From Moraxella sp. K1664 (GTDB lineage Bacteria; Pseudomonadota; Gammaproteobacteria; Pseudomonadales; Moraxellaceae): DNA of 64,000 nucleotides. The notes below the pieces were generated by a model, which made no database searches, was not told the origin of the DNA, and was given only the letters and a program-made list of their open reading frames with translations. The stretch spans positions 1,860,001 through 1,924,000 of the forward strand of contig NZ_CP155576.1 in assembly GCF_039693965.1 (NCBI RefSeq). The letters are read 5' to 3'. Below, piece by piece: positions 10,561 through 19,122 of this stretch (positions are counted from its first letter, which is position 1; each line of letters begins with the position of its first letter). Made by a program: the position numbers and the translations under genes.

Positions 10561-11442
10561 TTAGGTTGTTGCAAGTGGTTGTATTAACCCTAATTGGACT
10601 AAGTTTCTGTACTTAACAGGACTTAGTCCTTTTAATTTGCTCTTTATTCTATCATGATTGTAGTAGTGTATGTACTCATCAATCACTTGTTTAAGTTCAT
10701 CTGTTGATGTAAATGTGGTTGTCTCATAAAATATCTCTTGTTTTAGCGTACCAAAGAAGCTCTCTATCACAGCATTATCCAAACAATTGCCTTTTCTTGA
10801 CATGCTTTGGGTTAAGCCTTGTTCTTTTAGGGTTTGTTGATACTGGTGCATTTGATAGTGCCAGCCTTGGTCTGAATGAATGATGGGTTTGTCATCCATC
10901 TTTTCTTGGCTTAGCTTGGATAGGGCATCATTTAACATCTCTTTGACCAACTCATACGTTGGTCTGTCCTTCATCGTATAACTGACAATCTCACCATTAA
11001 ACAAGTCGATGATGGGCGATAGGTAGAGTTTTCTTTGAATGACACTGCCATCATTTGCCTTGTCTTGTACTTTAAACTCGGTGATGTCTGTTGCCCACTT
11101 TTGATTGGGTTTGTCTGCTTTAAAGTCTCTTTTGAGTATATTGTCCTGAATGGTATCTTTGCCCATTGTGCCTTTGTAAGTATTAAACTTACGTTGACGA
11201 CGAACCAATGCTTTGAGTCCAAGTTTAGCCATCAGTCGTTGCACTCGTTTATGATTAATGACCATGCCTTTTTGGGCAAGCTGATTGTTAAGCTCTGATG
11301 TGATTCTACGATAACCATACCTGCCCTTGTGTTGGTGGTAGATGTGGTTAATGTGTTCTTTTAAGTCAAGGTCTTTGTCAGGCTTTGTACTTTGACGAAT
11401 GTGGTAATAAAACACACTTCTTGGCAAGTTTGACACTGCCAA
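10561..11442 (-). CDS. IS3-family transposase OrfB (DDE integrase domain), copy 1
   Basis: OrfB is the catalytic half of the transposase, with an N-terminal HTH_21-type segment (HKGRYGYRRITSEL) and an rve integrase core carrying the DDE residues: ATDITEF, HSDQGWHY and the glutamate of NAVIESFFGTLKQE. The 293-residue count starts at a TTG, but the frame remains open upstream into sequence resembling the usual OrfB N-terminus, so it is probably made as an OrfAB fusion by a -1 frameshift from orfA. Confidence 0.93.
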   Translation of the reverse strand: MAVSNLPRSVFYYHIRQSTKPDKDLDLKEHINHIYHQHKGRYGYRRITSELNNQLAQKGMVINHKRVQRLMAKLGLKALVRRQRKFNTYKGTMGKDTIQDNILKRDFKADKPNQKWATDITEFKVQDKANDGSVIQRKLYLSPIIDLFNGEIVSYTMKDRPTYELVKEMLNDALSKLSQEKMDDKPIIHSDQGWHYQMHQYQQTLKEQGLTQSMSRKGNCLDNAVIESFFGTLKQEIFYETTTFTSTDELKQVIDEYIHYYNHDRIKSKLKGLSPVKYRNLVQLGLIQPLATT

Positions 11443-11483
11443 TAAGTCAGCAAGTTTGTGCTTATGCCTTAATTCTTGGATGA

Positions 11484-12020
11484 TCAGGACTTGTTCTTTG
11501 TTTGTACTGATTGTTCCTTTTGACGAATTAAGGCATCTAGCTTTTTTAGATAGTCATTCTCTGCTCTAAGATAGGCAAGTTCATCAAGCAAATCATCCAC
11601 ACTTTTTTCGTGGTCTTGTTTGGTTTTCCAAGTTGATTTGGTTTTATTAGCGTTGTGTTTGTTTGACATTGCTTTTTTGCCTTTGGGTTTGGGTATTAGT
11701 CCCATTATACCAAAGGCTTGGTAGGACTTTAACCAAGTTGACAGTAAAGAAGGTTGTGGCAGATTAAGCTCTATGGCAAGTTGTGTAAGCGATTTGCCCT
11801 GTTGTATGGCTTGAACGGCATTAAGCTTAAAATCTGTGTCATAGACAGCCTTTGTGTGTCGTCTTTTTATGCCATCAATGCCATGTGCTTGATAGAGTTT
11901 AACCCATAGCTCTACGGTTGTGTGGTTTAGATTAAAGTGTTTGGCGGTTTGTTTGTAGCCATGATGATTAAGATAATACCCAATCACAGACAGTTTAAAG
12001 TCGGTTGTGTATTTTGCCAT
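11484..12020 (-). CDS. IS3-family transposase OrfA, copy 1
   Basis: OrfA is the DNA-binding regulatory half of the transposase, 178 residues from the ATG at 12020. It has two helix-turn-helix repeats (about residues 5-55 and 60-110), as in InsJ of IS150, and a leucine-rich coiled coil near the C-terminus (DDLLDELAYLRAENDYLKKL) for multimerisation. A candidate A-AAG slippage point lies near its 3' end in CAAAAGG. A GTG nine bases further upstream would add three residues; I preferred the ATG. Confidence 0.92.
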   Translation of the reverse strand: MAKYTTDFKLSVIGYYLNHHGYKQTAKHFNLNHTTVELWVKLYQAHGIDGIKRRHTKAVYDTDFKLNAVQAIQQGKSLTQLAIELNLPQPSLLSTWLKSYQAFGIMGLIPKPKGKKAMSNKHNANKTKSTWKTKQDHEKSVDDLLDELAYLRAENDYLKKLDALIRQKEQSVQTKNKS

Positions 12021-12137
12021 AAAAAGCACCCCAAAGGTTAGTGTGTCTAACTTTTGGGGTGCGGTTCATAGTTGGGTGCTTGTTTTTTTGTGGCGATGGT
12101 TTACAATAGCATGGATAAATTTAAAAAGAGAAAAACC

Positions 12138-12938
12138 ATGTCCGACCAACACGCCACCCCCATTACCGTACTTTCCAAGACCGTCTGGTCACCCACGCTG
12201 TTTAGCTTTACCACAACACGCCCAGATGGATTTCGTTTTGATGCAGGGCAATTTGCCCGTTTGGGCATCAACCCCAGCGAGCTTGCCAATGCCAAAAACG
12301 CCCCCGATGAGCGGATTTTTCGTGCTTATTCGGTAGCGTCAAGCCCCTATGATGAGCAGTTGGAATTTTTCTCGGTGGTCGTGCCTGACGGGGCGTTTAC
12401 CAGTCAATTACAGCATTTGACGGTGGGCGATACGCTCTATCTTAACCCCGAGCCGTTTGGTTTTTCAACCCTTGCTCGCTACCAAGAACCTGCCCCAAAG
12501 GATTTGTGGCTACTGGCAACAGGCACGGGACTTGCTCCATTTTTATCCATGCTTGGCGATTTGACCACTTGGCAAAATTACAGCGACATCGTACTGGTGT
12601 ACAGTGCCAGAACGCAAGCAGAACTTGCCTATCTTGATAAAATTCATGAATTAAATCAGCAGTTTAGCGAACTGACCGACAACCCAGCTAAACTCCATTT
12701 TGTGCCGATTATCACTCGTGAAAAAGTGGAAAACTGCCTAAATGCTCGCATTCCTGCTTTGATAGACAGTGGCGAACTTGAAAATTTTGTCGGTTTAAAC
12801 TTAAATCCTGCCACTTCTCATGTCATGCTCTGTGGCAATCCGCAGATGGTGGACGACACCAAAGAAAGTTTAAAAAACAAAGGTTTGGCGATGAACCGTA
12901 GGGGCGTGGGTAATATTGCAGTGGAGAATTATTGGTAG
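12138..12938 (+). CDS. fpr: ferredoxin/flavodoxin-NADP+ reductase
   Basis: Fpr is a cytoplasmic FAD enzyme that exchanges electrons between NADPH and ferredoxin or flavodoxin. The FAD-binding motif RAYSVASSPYDEQLEFF, the nucleotide loop ATGTGLAPFLSML, VMLCGNPQMVDD and the C-terminal aromatic ending (NIAVENYW) are all present, as in E. coli Fpr. I chose the ATG at 12138, giving 266 residues, because homology to the family starts there and a purine-rich site (AAGAG) precedes it; an earlier start at 12072 would only translate leader sequence. The gene lies between two inverted IS copies, each of which split a terminator: that of nuoN upstream and its own downstream. Confidence 0.94.
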   Translation: MSDQHATPITVLSKTVWSPTLFSFTTTRPDGFRFDAGQFARLGINPSELANAKNAPDERIFRAYSVASSPYDEQLEFFSVVVPDGAFTSQLQHLTVGDTLYLNPEPFGFSTLARYQEPAPKDLWLLATGTGLAPFLSMLGDLTTWQNYSDIVLVYSARTQAELAYLDKIHELNQQFSELTDNPAKLHFVPIITREKVENCLNARIPALIDSGELENFVGLNLNPATSHVMLCGNPQMVDDTKESLKNKGLAMNRRGVGNIAVENYW

Positions 12939-12968
12939 GCAATAAAAAACAGGGTGGTAAAATGAACC

Positions 12969-13010
12969 GCACCCCAAAAGTTAGACACACTAACCTTTGG
13001 GGTGCTTTTT
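12969..13010 (+). promoter_or_regulatory. IS left-end hairpin masking the orfA start
   Basis: The arms GCACCCCAAAAGTTAG and CTAACCTTTGGGGTGC pair almost perfectly and are followed by TTTTT and the ATG of orfA. The GGGGTG that could act as ribosome-binding site lies in the second arm. Transcripts entering from outside would fold this hairpin, hiding the site, and the T run may also terminate them. Comparable protection is known for IS10 and IS50; its role here is inferred. The same structure is present in all three copies. Confidence 0.6.
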
Positions 13011-13547
13011 ATGGCAAAATACACAACCGACTTTAAACTGTCTGTGATTGGGTATTATCTTAATCATCATGGCTACAAACAAACCGCCAAACACTTTAAT
13101 CTAAACCACACAACCGTAGAGCTATGGGTTAAACTCTATCAAGCACATGGCATTGATGGCATAAAAAGACGACACACAAAGGCTGTCTATGACACAGATT
13201 TTAAGCTTAATGCCGTTCAAGCCATACAACAGGGCAAATCGCTTACACAACTTGCCATAGAGCTTAATCTGCCACAACCTTCTTTACTGTCAACTTGGTT
13301 AAAGTCCTACCAAGCCTTTGGTATAATGGGACTAATACCCAAACCCAAAGGCAAAAAAGCAATGTCAAACAAACACAACGCTAATAAAACCAAATCAACT
13401 TGGAAAACCAAACAAGACCACGAAAAAAGTGTGGATGATTTGCTTGATGAACTTGCCTATCTTAGAGCAGAGAATGACTATCTAAAAAAGCTAGATGCCT
13501 TAATTCGTCAAAAGGAACAATCAGTACAAACAAAGAACAAGTCCTGA
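13011..13547 (+). CDS. IS3-family transposase OrfA, copy 2
   Basis: The protein is identical to that of copies 1 and 3: 178 residues with two N-terminal helix-turn-helix units and a C-terminal leucine-rich coiled coil. The orfB frame lies at -1 relative to it. The CAA AAG codons at 13509-13514 offer a possible A-AAG slippage site before the stop. It binds the element's ends and is expected to form the N-terminal part of the OrfAB transposase. Confidence 0.92.
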   Translation: MAKYTTDFKLSVIGYYLNHHGYKQTAKHFNLNHTTVELWVKLYQAHGIDGIKRRHTKAVYDTDFKLNAVQAIQQGKSLTQLAIELNLPQPSLLSTWLKSYQAFGIMGLIPKPKGKKAMSNKHNANKTKSTWKTKQDHEKSVDDLLDELAYLRAENDYLKKLDALIRQKEQSVQTKNKS

Positions 13548-13588
13548 TCATCCAAGAATTAAGGCATAAGCACAAACTTGCTGACTTA

Positions 13589-14470
13589 TTGGCAGTGTCA
13601 AACTTGCCAAGAAGTGTGTTTTATTACCACATTCGTCAAAGTACAAAGCCTGACAAAGACCTTGACTTAAAAGAACACATTAACCACATCTACCACCAAC
13701 ACAAGGGCAGGTATGGTTATCGTAGAATCACATCAGAGCTTAACAATCAGCTTGCCCAAAAAGGCATGGTCATTAATCATAAACGAGTGCAACGACTGAT
13801 GGCTAAACTTGGACTCAAAGCATTGGTTCGTCGTCAACGTAAGTTTAATACTTACAAAGGCACAATGGGCAAAGATACCATTCAGGACAATATACTCAAA
13901 AGAGACTTTAAAGCAGACAAACCCAATCAAAAGTGGGCAACAGACATCACAGAGTTTAAAGTACAAGACAAGGCAAATGATGGCAGTGTCATTCAAAGAA
14001 AACTCTACCTATCGCCCATCATCGACTTGTTTAATGGTGAGATTGTCAGTTATACGATGAAGGACAGACCAACGTATGAGTTGGTCAAAGAGATGTTAAA
14101 TGATGCCCTATCCAAGCTAAGCCAAGAAAAGATGGATGACAAACCCATCATTCATTCAGACCAAGGCTGGCACTATCAAATGCACCAGTATCAACAAACC
14201 CTAAAAGAACAAGGCTTAACCCAAAGCATGTCAAGAAAAGGCAATTGTTTGGATAATGCTGTGATAGAGAGCTTCTTTGGTACGCTAAAACAAGAGATAT
14301 TTTATGAGACAACCACATTTACATCAACAGATGAACTTAAACAAGTGATTGATGAGTACATACACTACTACAATCATGATAGAATAAAGAGCAAATTAAA
14401 AGGACTAAGTCCTGTTAAGTACAGAAACTTAGTCCAATTAGGGTTAATACAACCACTTGCAACAACCTAA
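13589..14470 (+). CDS. IS3-family transposase OrfB (DDE integrase domain), copy 2
   Basis: The protein is identical to OrfB of the other copies. The integrase core has the DDE catalytic residues in ATDITEF, HSDQGWHY and NAVIESFFGTLKQE. The TTG at 13589 is only the first conventional start in this frame; the frame continues upstream with coding character (EQVLIIQELRHKHKLADL), supporting synthesis as a frameshift fusion with OrfA. Confidence 0.93.
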   Translation: MAVSNLPRSVFYYHIRQSTKPDKDLDLKEHINHIYHQHKGRYGYRRITSELNNQLAQKGMVINHKRVQRLMAKLGLKALVRRQRKFNTYKGTMGKDTIQDNILKRDFKADKPNQKWATDITEFKVQDKANDGSVIQRKLYLSPIIDLFNGEIVSYTMKDRPTYELVKEMLNDALSKLSQEKMDDKPIIHSDQGWHYQMHQYQQTLKEQGLTQSMSRKGNCLDNAVIESFFGTLKQEIFYETTTFTSTDELKQVIDEYIHYYNHDRIKSKLKGLSPVKYRNLVQLGLIQPLATT

Positions 14471-14546
14471 CCTTTAATCTTATGTCTAAGATTTGGGGGT
14501 CGGTTCATAGTATCTGCCCTGTTTTTTATTTAGTGTACTAAAACCA

Positions 14547-16031
14547 TCAATCCTTCCATGCTGTTCTGTCTGCTTCGGTTTTAAGCTTAGGAAACAGGTC
14601 GGGGTCAAAGCTGATGTCTTTTAGGTCAACACCTGACTTGATTTGACGTTCATAGTCTTTTAGGACACGCAGTGCCACAGGCGATAGCCACACAATGGCG
14701 ATAAGGTTAATAACTGCCATGATGCCCATCGTCAAGTCAGCAAAGTTCCAAACCGTTTTTAGGTCGGCAACAGACCCCACAAAGACCATGACAAGCAGGG
14801 CGATGCGTAGCCCCATCATGGCAGGCTTGGCGTTTTTTTGACCAGATAAAAACTCAATGTTGCTCTCGCCATAGCTATAATTGGCGATGATGGTGGTGAA
14901 CGAAAAAAAGAAAATCGCCACCGCCACAAACACCACGCCAAATTGCCCCACATATTGCGACAGGGCAAGTTGGGTAAGTTGAATGCCCGTCTGCTCAGAG
15001 TTTGGGTCAACCACACCAGATAAGATGATGATGGAGGCGGTAGCGGTACAGATGACGATGGTATCCATAAACACCCCAAGCATTTGCATGAAACCTTGTA
15101 CAGCAGGGTGATTGGGATAAGTCTGAGCGGTTGCAGCGGCGTTGGGAGCAGAACCCATGCCCGCTTCGTTGGAGAACAGACCACGTTTTATGCCATTAAT
15201 CATGGCTGATGCAACGGTATAGCCTAAGACCCCACCTGCGGCCTGTTCAAATCCAAAGGCGGATTTGAAGATGATGGCAATGGCGGCAGGAAACTGGGTG
15301 ATGTTGCTAATAATGATAAACAAAGCCAGCAAAACGTATAAAATCGCCATGATTGGCACAATCTTACCTGCCACCTTAGCAACTGAACGCATGCCCCCAA
15401 AAACCACAGGAGCGACCAAAATCACTAAAAATAGCCCCGTTACCCAAGGGGGGATGTTAAAGGCTTCCAGACTTGCCTGAGCGATGGTATTGGCTTGCAC
15501 ACCATTAAAGGCAAGTCCAAAGGCAATGAGCAGGCACACCGAAAAGATAATAGCAAGCCAGCGTTGCCCCAACCCTGCTTGAATGTAGTAGGCAGGGCCA
15601 CCACGAAAGACGTTGTCAGTGTGGGGGACTTTATAAGCCTGAGCAAGAGCAGACTCAATAAAGCTTGTTGCCATCCCCAAAATGGCTGTAACCCACATCC
15701 AAAATACCGCCCCAGCACCCCCTAAATAAATGGCGATGGCAACCCCTGCAAGGTTACCTGTACCGACCCGTGCTGCCAGCGATGTCATCAAGGCTTCGTA
15801 CGAGCTGATACCGCCCGAGCGACCGCCTTGCCCTGACACCCTAAGCAGTTTCCACAGATGTCCAAAATAGCGAAACTGAGCAAAGCGAGTGGCAATGGTA
15901 AAATAAATGCCCCCACCGACCAACAAAAACACAATAAGACCATACCAAGGATTGCCCGCTATCAGCCAATCGCCATTGCCCCAAATCAGGCTTACGCCCC
16001 AATTGATGAGACTGTTAAACCACTCAATCAT
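14547..16031 (-). CDS. sodium:alanine/glycine symporter (AGCS family)
   Basis: This is an inner-membrane transporter that takes up alanine or glycine with sodium. The 494-residue protein has about ten to eleven hydrophobic segments and the AGCS signatures GGISSYEALMTSLAARVGTGN near residue 75 and GLFSNEAGMGSAPNAAATA near residue 290. I chose the ATG at 16031 because GGAG lies six bases before it; a GTG at 16037 overlaps that site. The gene is convergent with fpr, and the shared terminator has been split by an IS. The exact amino-acid substrate cannot be read from sequence. Confidence 0.92.
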   Translation of the reverse strand: MIEWFNSLINWGVSLIWGNGDWLIAGNPWYGLIVFLLVGGGIYFTIATRFAQFRYFGHLWKLLRVSGQGGRSGGISSYEALMTSLAARVGTGNLAGVAIAIYLGGAGAVFWMWVTAILGMATSFIESALAQAYKVPHTDNVFRGGPAYYIQAGLGQRWLAIIFSVCLLIAFGLAFNGVQANTIAQASLEAFNIPPWVTGLFLVILVAPVVFGGMRSVAKVAGKIVPIMAILYVLLALFIIISNITQFPAAIAIIFKSAFGFEQAAGGVLGYTVASAMINGIKRGLFSNEAGMGSAPNAAATAQTYPNHPAVQGFMQMLGVFMDTIVICTATASIIILSGVVDPNSEQTGIQLTQLALSQYVGQFGVVFVAVAIFFFSFTTIIANYSYGESNIEFLSGQKNAKPAMMGLRIALLVMVFVGSVADLKTVWNFADLTMGIMAVINLIAIVWLSPVALRVLKDYERQIKSGVDLKDISFDPDLFPKLKTEADRTAWKD

Positions 16032-16254
16032 AGCCACTCCGTTTAGTTCACAAAAAAAGCAAGGATTGACCTTGCTTTGGTAAAGATGTTATTATAAAAA
16101 AATTTGTCAATAATTACAAGTTTTTACAATGATGTTTTAGGTTTGTCTTATTAAAGTGTTTGTGTTAAAAAGTGTGTATGTTAAACATTAGGCTTGCTTT
16201 ATGATACAATATCGTGCAAATTGTCAGAGAAGTTTAAAAGGATAAGGAAAGTTT

Positions 16255-16869
16255 ATGAAAGCCCTATTGGTTGTGGACGTGCAAAACGGTTTTGTTGGCG
16301 GTAATCTGGCGGTGGCAAACAGCCACACGATTATCCCCATGATTAACCGCTTGATTGCTCATTTTGATACCGTGATTTTGACCCAAGATTATCACCCTGC
16401 CGACCACATTTCATTTTACCAAAATCATGACGGCAAAGCCCCGTTTGACACCATAGAGCTACCCTATGGCACGCAGGTTTTGTGGAATGCTCACTGTGTA
16501 CAAGGCACGAGCGATGCTGATTTTCATGCTGATCTGCAAGCCGATAAAGCCGAGCTGATTATCCGTAAAGGCTATCATCGCCACATAGACAGCTATTCGG
16601 CATTTATGGAAGCTGATAGGGCAACCAAAACGGGACTGGCGGGCTATCTTCACGAGCGGGGCATAGACAGCGTGTATGTGGTGGGCATTGCCACTGATTT
16701 TTGTGTGGCGTGGACAGCGATAGACGCCGTAGCGTTTGGGTTTGGTTGCACGGTCATCACGGACGCAACCGCCCCGATAGACATTAATGGTTCGTTAGAT
16801 AAGGCAATGGCGGATATGACGGATGTTGGGGTCAAATTTATCAATTCAAAAGATATTTTAAATCAATGA
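16255..16869 (+). CDS. pncA: nicotinamidase
   Basis: PncA hydrolyses nicotinamide to nicotinate and ammonia in NAD salvage. The isochorismatase-like fold is evident: catalytic Asp in LLVVDVQNGFVGG (about residue 8), metal-binding DYHPADHISF, the lysine in IRKGYHRHIDSYSAF and the nucleophilic cysteine in GIATDFCVAWTA. The 204-residue length is normal. A clear AAGGATAAGGAA ribosome-binding region precedes the ATG. It stands alone, followed by a tRNA gene. Confidence 0.93.
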   Translation: MKALLVVDVQNGFVGGNLAVANSHTIIPMINRLIAHFDTVILTQDYHPADHISFYQNHDGKAPFDTIELPYGTQVLWNAHCVQGTSDADFHADLQADKAELIIRKGYHRHIDSYSAFMEADRATKTGLAGYLHERGIDSVYVVGIATDFCVAWTAIDAVAFGFGCTVITDATAPIDINGSLDKAMADMTDVGVKFINSKDILNQ

Positions 16870-16904
16870 CTTATAAACTTTTTAAAATTTTTAGCAAAAA
16901 ATAC

Positions 16905-16932
16905 TTGCCAAATTTTAAAAGTCGTATATAAT
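16905..16932 (+). promoter_or_regulatory. sigma-70 promoter of tRNA-Leu
   Basis: TTGCCA (16905-16910) and TATAAT (16927-16932) are separated by 16 bases and lie about 30 bases before the mature tRNA 5' end. This is a near-consensus promoter and fits a stable-RNA gene. Confidence 0.75.
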
Positions 16933-16964
16933 ACGCCACATCAAGACGAAAGTTGATGAAATCT

Positions 16965-17049
16965 GGGGTCGTGGCGAAATTGGTAGACGCACTGGATTTA
17001 GGTTCCAGCGGGGCGACCCGTGAGAGTTCGAGTCTCTCCGACCCCACCA
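16965..17049 (+). tRNA. tRNA-Leu (anticodon UAG)
   Basis: The 85-base sequence folds as a class II tRNA. The acceptor stem pairs GGGGTCG with CGACCCC, followed by discriminator A and an encoded CCA. The anticodon stem is CTGGA/TCCAG around the loop TTTAGGT, giving anticodon TAG (reads CUA and probably other CUN codons). A long variable arm (GGGGCGACCC region) and the T arm GAGTTCGAGTCTC are present, all as expected for leucine. Confidence 0.97.
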
Positions 17050-17055
17050 TATATA

Positions 17056-17084
17056 AAAACCTGCTGTTAAGGCGGGTTTTTTGC
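17056..17084 (+). terminator. terminator of tRNA-Leu
   Basis: AAACCTGC and GCGGGTTT form a short stem (one G-T pair) followed by six T residues, seven bases after the tRNA 3' end. Confidence 0.7.
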
Positions 17085-17148
17085 TATGTAAATTTTGAAA
17101 TTTAAAAAGGCATTGTTTCATTAAATATATTTTTTGCAATATGAATAT

Positions 17149-17217
17149 GTAGGGGTGAATAACATTCGCCCAAAAATCAATGTTTTATACAGGGCAAATT
17201 GCAATTTGCCCCTACAA
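17149..17217. repeat. family C repeat (GTAGGGG / GCAATT hairpin)
   Basis: GTAGGGGTGAATAACATTCG at the left and GCAAATTGCAATTTGCCC plus CTAC at the right make an imperfect palindrome. Related short copies occur near 38685, 45625 and 63707. It lies in the rimO leader, so an in-frame extension of rimO upstream of 17323 would translate repeat sequence. Confidence 0.6.
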
Positions 17218-17322
17218 ATCCACCCAAAGGCAGGGTTAATTAACCCAAATTTTTATAAATCGGTAAAACCATTTACCCAAAACCCATTCCCAATCAGCCA
17301 AGTTATCCTTAGCCAAAATACC

Positions 17323-18855
17323 ATGACTGTTCAAACCTTTAATCCCAAAAATCCAAATCCCAACCCCAGCGAAGTTGGCTATCATCACAAAGCCAACCAT
17401 AACCAAAACCGCACCATTGACCAAAGTGCCAATTTGCAAAATGTAGGTCTTATGCAAATTGCCGAACCAAATGGCGGTTTATCCAGTGAGATTGTCAAAA
17501 CGCCCAAAGTCGGGTTTGTGTCCTTAGGCTGCCCCAAGGCACTGGTGGATAGTGAGCGGATTATTACAGAATTGACAAAAGAAGGCTATCAAGTCGCCAA
17601 AGATTATGACGGGGCGGATTTGGTGGTGGTCAATACTTGCGGATTTATTGAATCTGCCGTCCAAGAAAGCCTTGATGCCATTGGCGAAGCAATCACCAAA
17701 AACGGTAAGGTCATCGTAACAGGCTGTTTGGGTAAAGATGCCGAAAAAATCCGCACCATGCACCCTGCCGTATTGGCGGTAACAGGGGCTCATGCCTATG
17801 ATGAAGTGGTCAAAGCGGTAACGCACCACGTACCAAAACCTGCCAAATCAAAGACTTATGACCCCAAAATAGACCTTATCAATGACGCAGGCGTGAAGCT
17901 AACCCCTGCCCATTATGCGTATGTCAAAATCAGTGAAGGCTGTAATCATCGCTGTACTTTTTGTATCATTCCGTCCTTGCGTGGCGACTTGGTGTCTCGC
18001 ACCATTGACAGCGTGATGAATGAAGCGGTCGCCCTAAAAAAAGCAGGGGTCAAAGAGCTACTCATCATTAGCCAAGACACGTCCGCTTATGGCGTGGATT
18101 TAAAATACAAAATGGCGTTTTGGCAAGGCGAGCCAATCAAGACGAAATTTTTTGATATGTGCCAAGCCTTAGCACGTCTTGGCATTTGGGTGCGTTTACA
18201 TTATGTATACCCTTATCCGCACGTGGATAACGTGGTGCAAATTATGGCAGACAGCATGAAAATCAGTGGTGGCAGGGGTGGGCTTTTGCCATATCTTGAC
18301 ATTCCGTTTCAGCATGCCAGCCCATCTGTATTAAAGGCGATGAAACGTCCTGCCATGAGTGAAAACACCCTAGAACGCCTTGCCATATGGCGACAGATTT
18401 GCCCTAATATCGTCATTCGTTCTACCTTTGTGGTGGGCTTTCCAGGTGAGACAGAAGAGGATTTTGAGTATCTTTTGAATTGGTTAAAACAAGCACGCCT
18501 TGACCGTGTGGGCTGTTTTACTTATTCACAGATTGACGGAGCGGCCGCCAATGATTTACCCAATCCTGTGCCAGAGTCCATCAAGCAAGCACGTTATGAG
18601 CGTTTTATGGCACTGGCACAACAAATCAGCAAAGAAAAACTTCAAGAAAAAGTCGGGCAAACTTTGGTGGTGTTGGTGGATGAGATTGACTTTGATGAAA
18701 ACATTGCCATTTGCCGTAGCTATGCCGATGCTCCTGAGATTGATGGTCATGTGTATGTGGATGATATTGATGAGACGGTAAAAGTGGGGCAATTTTTGAC
18801 CGTAACCATCGATGAGGCCAGTGAATATGATTTGTTTGCCAGTTTTGTGGCATAA
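17323..18855 (+). CDS. rimO: ribosomal protein S12 methylthiotransferase
   Basis: RimO is a radical-SAM enzyme that adds a methylthio group to an aspartate of ribosomal protein S12. In order it shows the N-terminal MTTase domain ([22 protein letters not shown]), the radical-SAM CxxxCxxC motif in [18 protein letters not shown] and a C-terminal TRAM domain. Other species start about where KTPKVGF begins; here a low-complexity N-terminal extension rich in Asn, Pro and His precedes it. I chose the ATG at 17323 (510 residues); starting at 17134 would include a repeat and is unlikely, and a later ATG near 17452 is also possible. Confidence 0.92.
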   Translation: MTVQTFNPKNPNPNPSEVGYHHKANHNQNRTIDQSANLQNVGLMQIAEPNGGLSSEIVKTPKVGFVSLGCPKALVDSERIITELTKEGYQVAKDYDGADLVVVNTCGFIESAVQESLDAIGEAITKNGKVIVTGCLGKDAEKIRTMHPAVLAVTGAHAYDEVVKAVTHHVPKPAKSKTYDPKIDLINDAGVKLTPAHYAYVKISEGCNHRCTFCIIPSLRGDLVSRTIDSVMNEAVALKKAGVKELLIISQDTSAYGVDLKYKMAFWQGEPIKTKFFDMCQALARLGIWVRLHYVYPYPHVDNVVQIMADSMKISGGRGGLLPYLDIPFQHASPSVLKAMKRPAMSENTLERLAIWRQICPNIVIRSTFVVGFPGETEEDFEYLLNWLKQARLDRVGCFTYSQIDGAAANDLPNPVPESIKQARYERFMALAQQISKEKLQEKVGQTLVVLVDEIDFDENIAICRSYADAPEIDGHVYVDDIDETVKVGQFLTVTIDEASEYDLFASFVA

Positions 18856-18862
18856 ATTAGAC

Positions 18863-18885
18863 AATGACAAGGCAGGTCATTTTTG
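18863..18885 (+). terminator. putative rimO terminator
   Basis: AATGAC and GTCATT form a six-base stem with loop AAGGCAG and a short T tract, eight bases after the rimO stop. Confidence 0.5.
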
Positions 18886-19122
18886 TGTTTTTATCCAAAT
18901 TTTAAAATCCTTAATCTTGTTGGGTGATTATTTGGTAAAATAATAACAACTTTATTAAAAAATCTGTAAGTTTTGTGAAATTGAGTAATAAAGTGGACGT
19001 AAAATGTAGCTTGCTCTTGTGTGTGGGTGATTTTATGCTAAAATGGCGTCAAATTAAAGATTGATGATGAATTGACTTTAATTTTGTTTAAATTGTTTAA
19101 TATATCCCAATTGGAGTAAAAC

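Larger units (their letters stand above)
10524..12068 (-). mobile_element. IS3-family (IS150 group) insertion sequence, copy 1
   Basis: The element is 1545 bp, identical in length to two further copies in the window. It has imperfect terminal inverted repeats starting TGAACCG(C/A)CCCC and two overlapping-type genes, orfA and orfB, read on the minus strand. It is flanked by a 4-bp direct repeat TAGT and lies in the loop of the nuoN terminator. Relative to copies 2 and 3 I see a silent change at about 11080 (g instead of t); otherwise the encoded proteins are identical, so the spread is recent. Confidence 0.95.
10507..12087 (+). terminator. nuo operon terminator split by an IS
   Basis: The left arm AAAAACAAGCAC (10507-10518) and right arm GTGCTTGTTTTT (12076-12087) are perfect complements and would form a 12-bp stem with an 8-base loop and a T tract once the insertion is removed. 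The 1545-bp element sits in the loop, flanked by TAGT on both sides (10520-10523 and 12069-12072). What is seen is the split hairpin; that it once ended nuo transcription is inferred from its position three bases after nuoN. Confidence 0.88.
12963..14507 (+). mobile_element. IS3-family (IS150 group) insertion sequence, copy 2
   Basis: This 1545-bp copy is inverted relative to copy 1 and encodes the same OrfA and OrfB proteins. It is inserted in the loop of the fpr/symporter terminator. The flanks do not show a direct repeat, so either the duplication has mutated or a later rearrangement took place. The left end contains a long hairpin (see separate entry) that overlaps the presumed orfA ribosome-binding site. 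Confidence 0.95.
12941..14530 (+). terminator. fpr / symporter bidirectional terminator split by an IS
   Basis: The arms AATAAAAAACAGGG (12941-12954) and CCCTGTTTTTTATT (14517-14530) are exact 14-base complements lying either side of IS copy 2. Rejoined, they form an A/T-flanked hairpin between the convergent ends of fpr and the amino-acid symporter gene, and so would serve both. The remaining loop is about 17 bases. No target duplication is obvious here (AAAA on the left, TAGT on the right). Confidence 0.85.

Noticed and set aside
10524-14507. IS-fpr-IS as a composite transposon
   Set aside because: The stem arms of the nuoN terminator lie on both sides of copy 1, showing that fpr was already next to nuoN before insertion, and copy 1 has its own target duplication.
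17134-17322. N-terminal extension of rimO from the ATG at 17134
   Set aside because: This stretch consists of a family C repeat and low-complexity sequence; family homology begins much later, and an ATG at 17323 is a more reasonable start.
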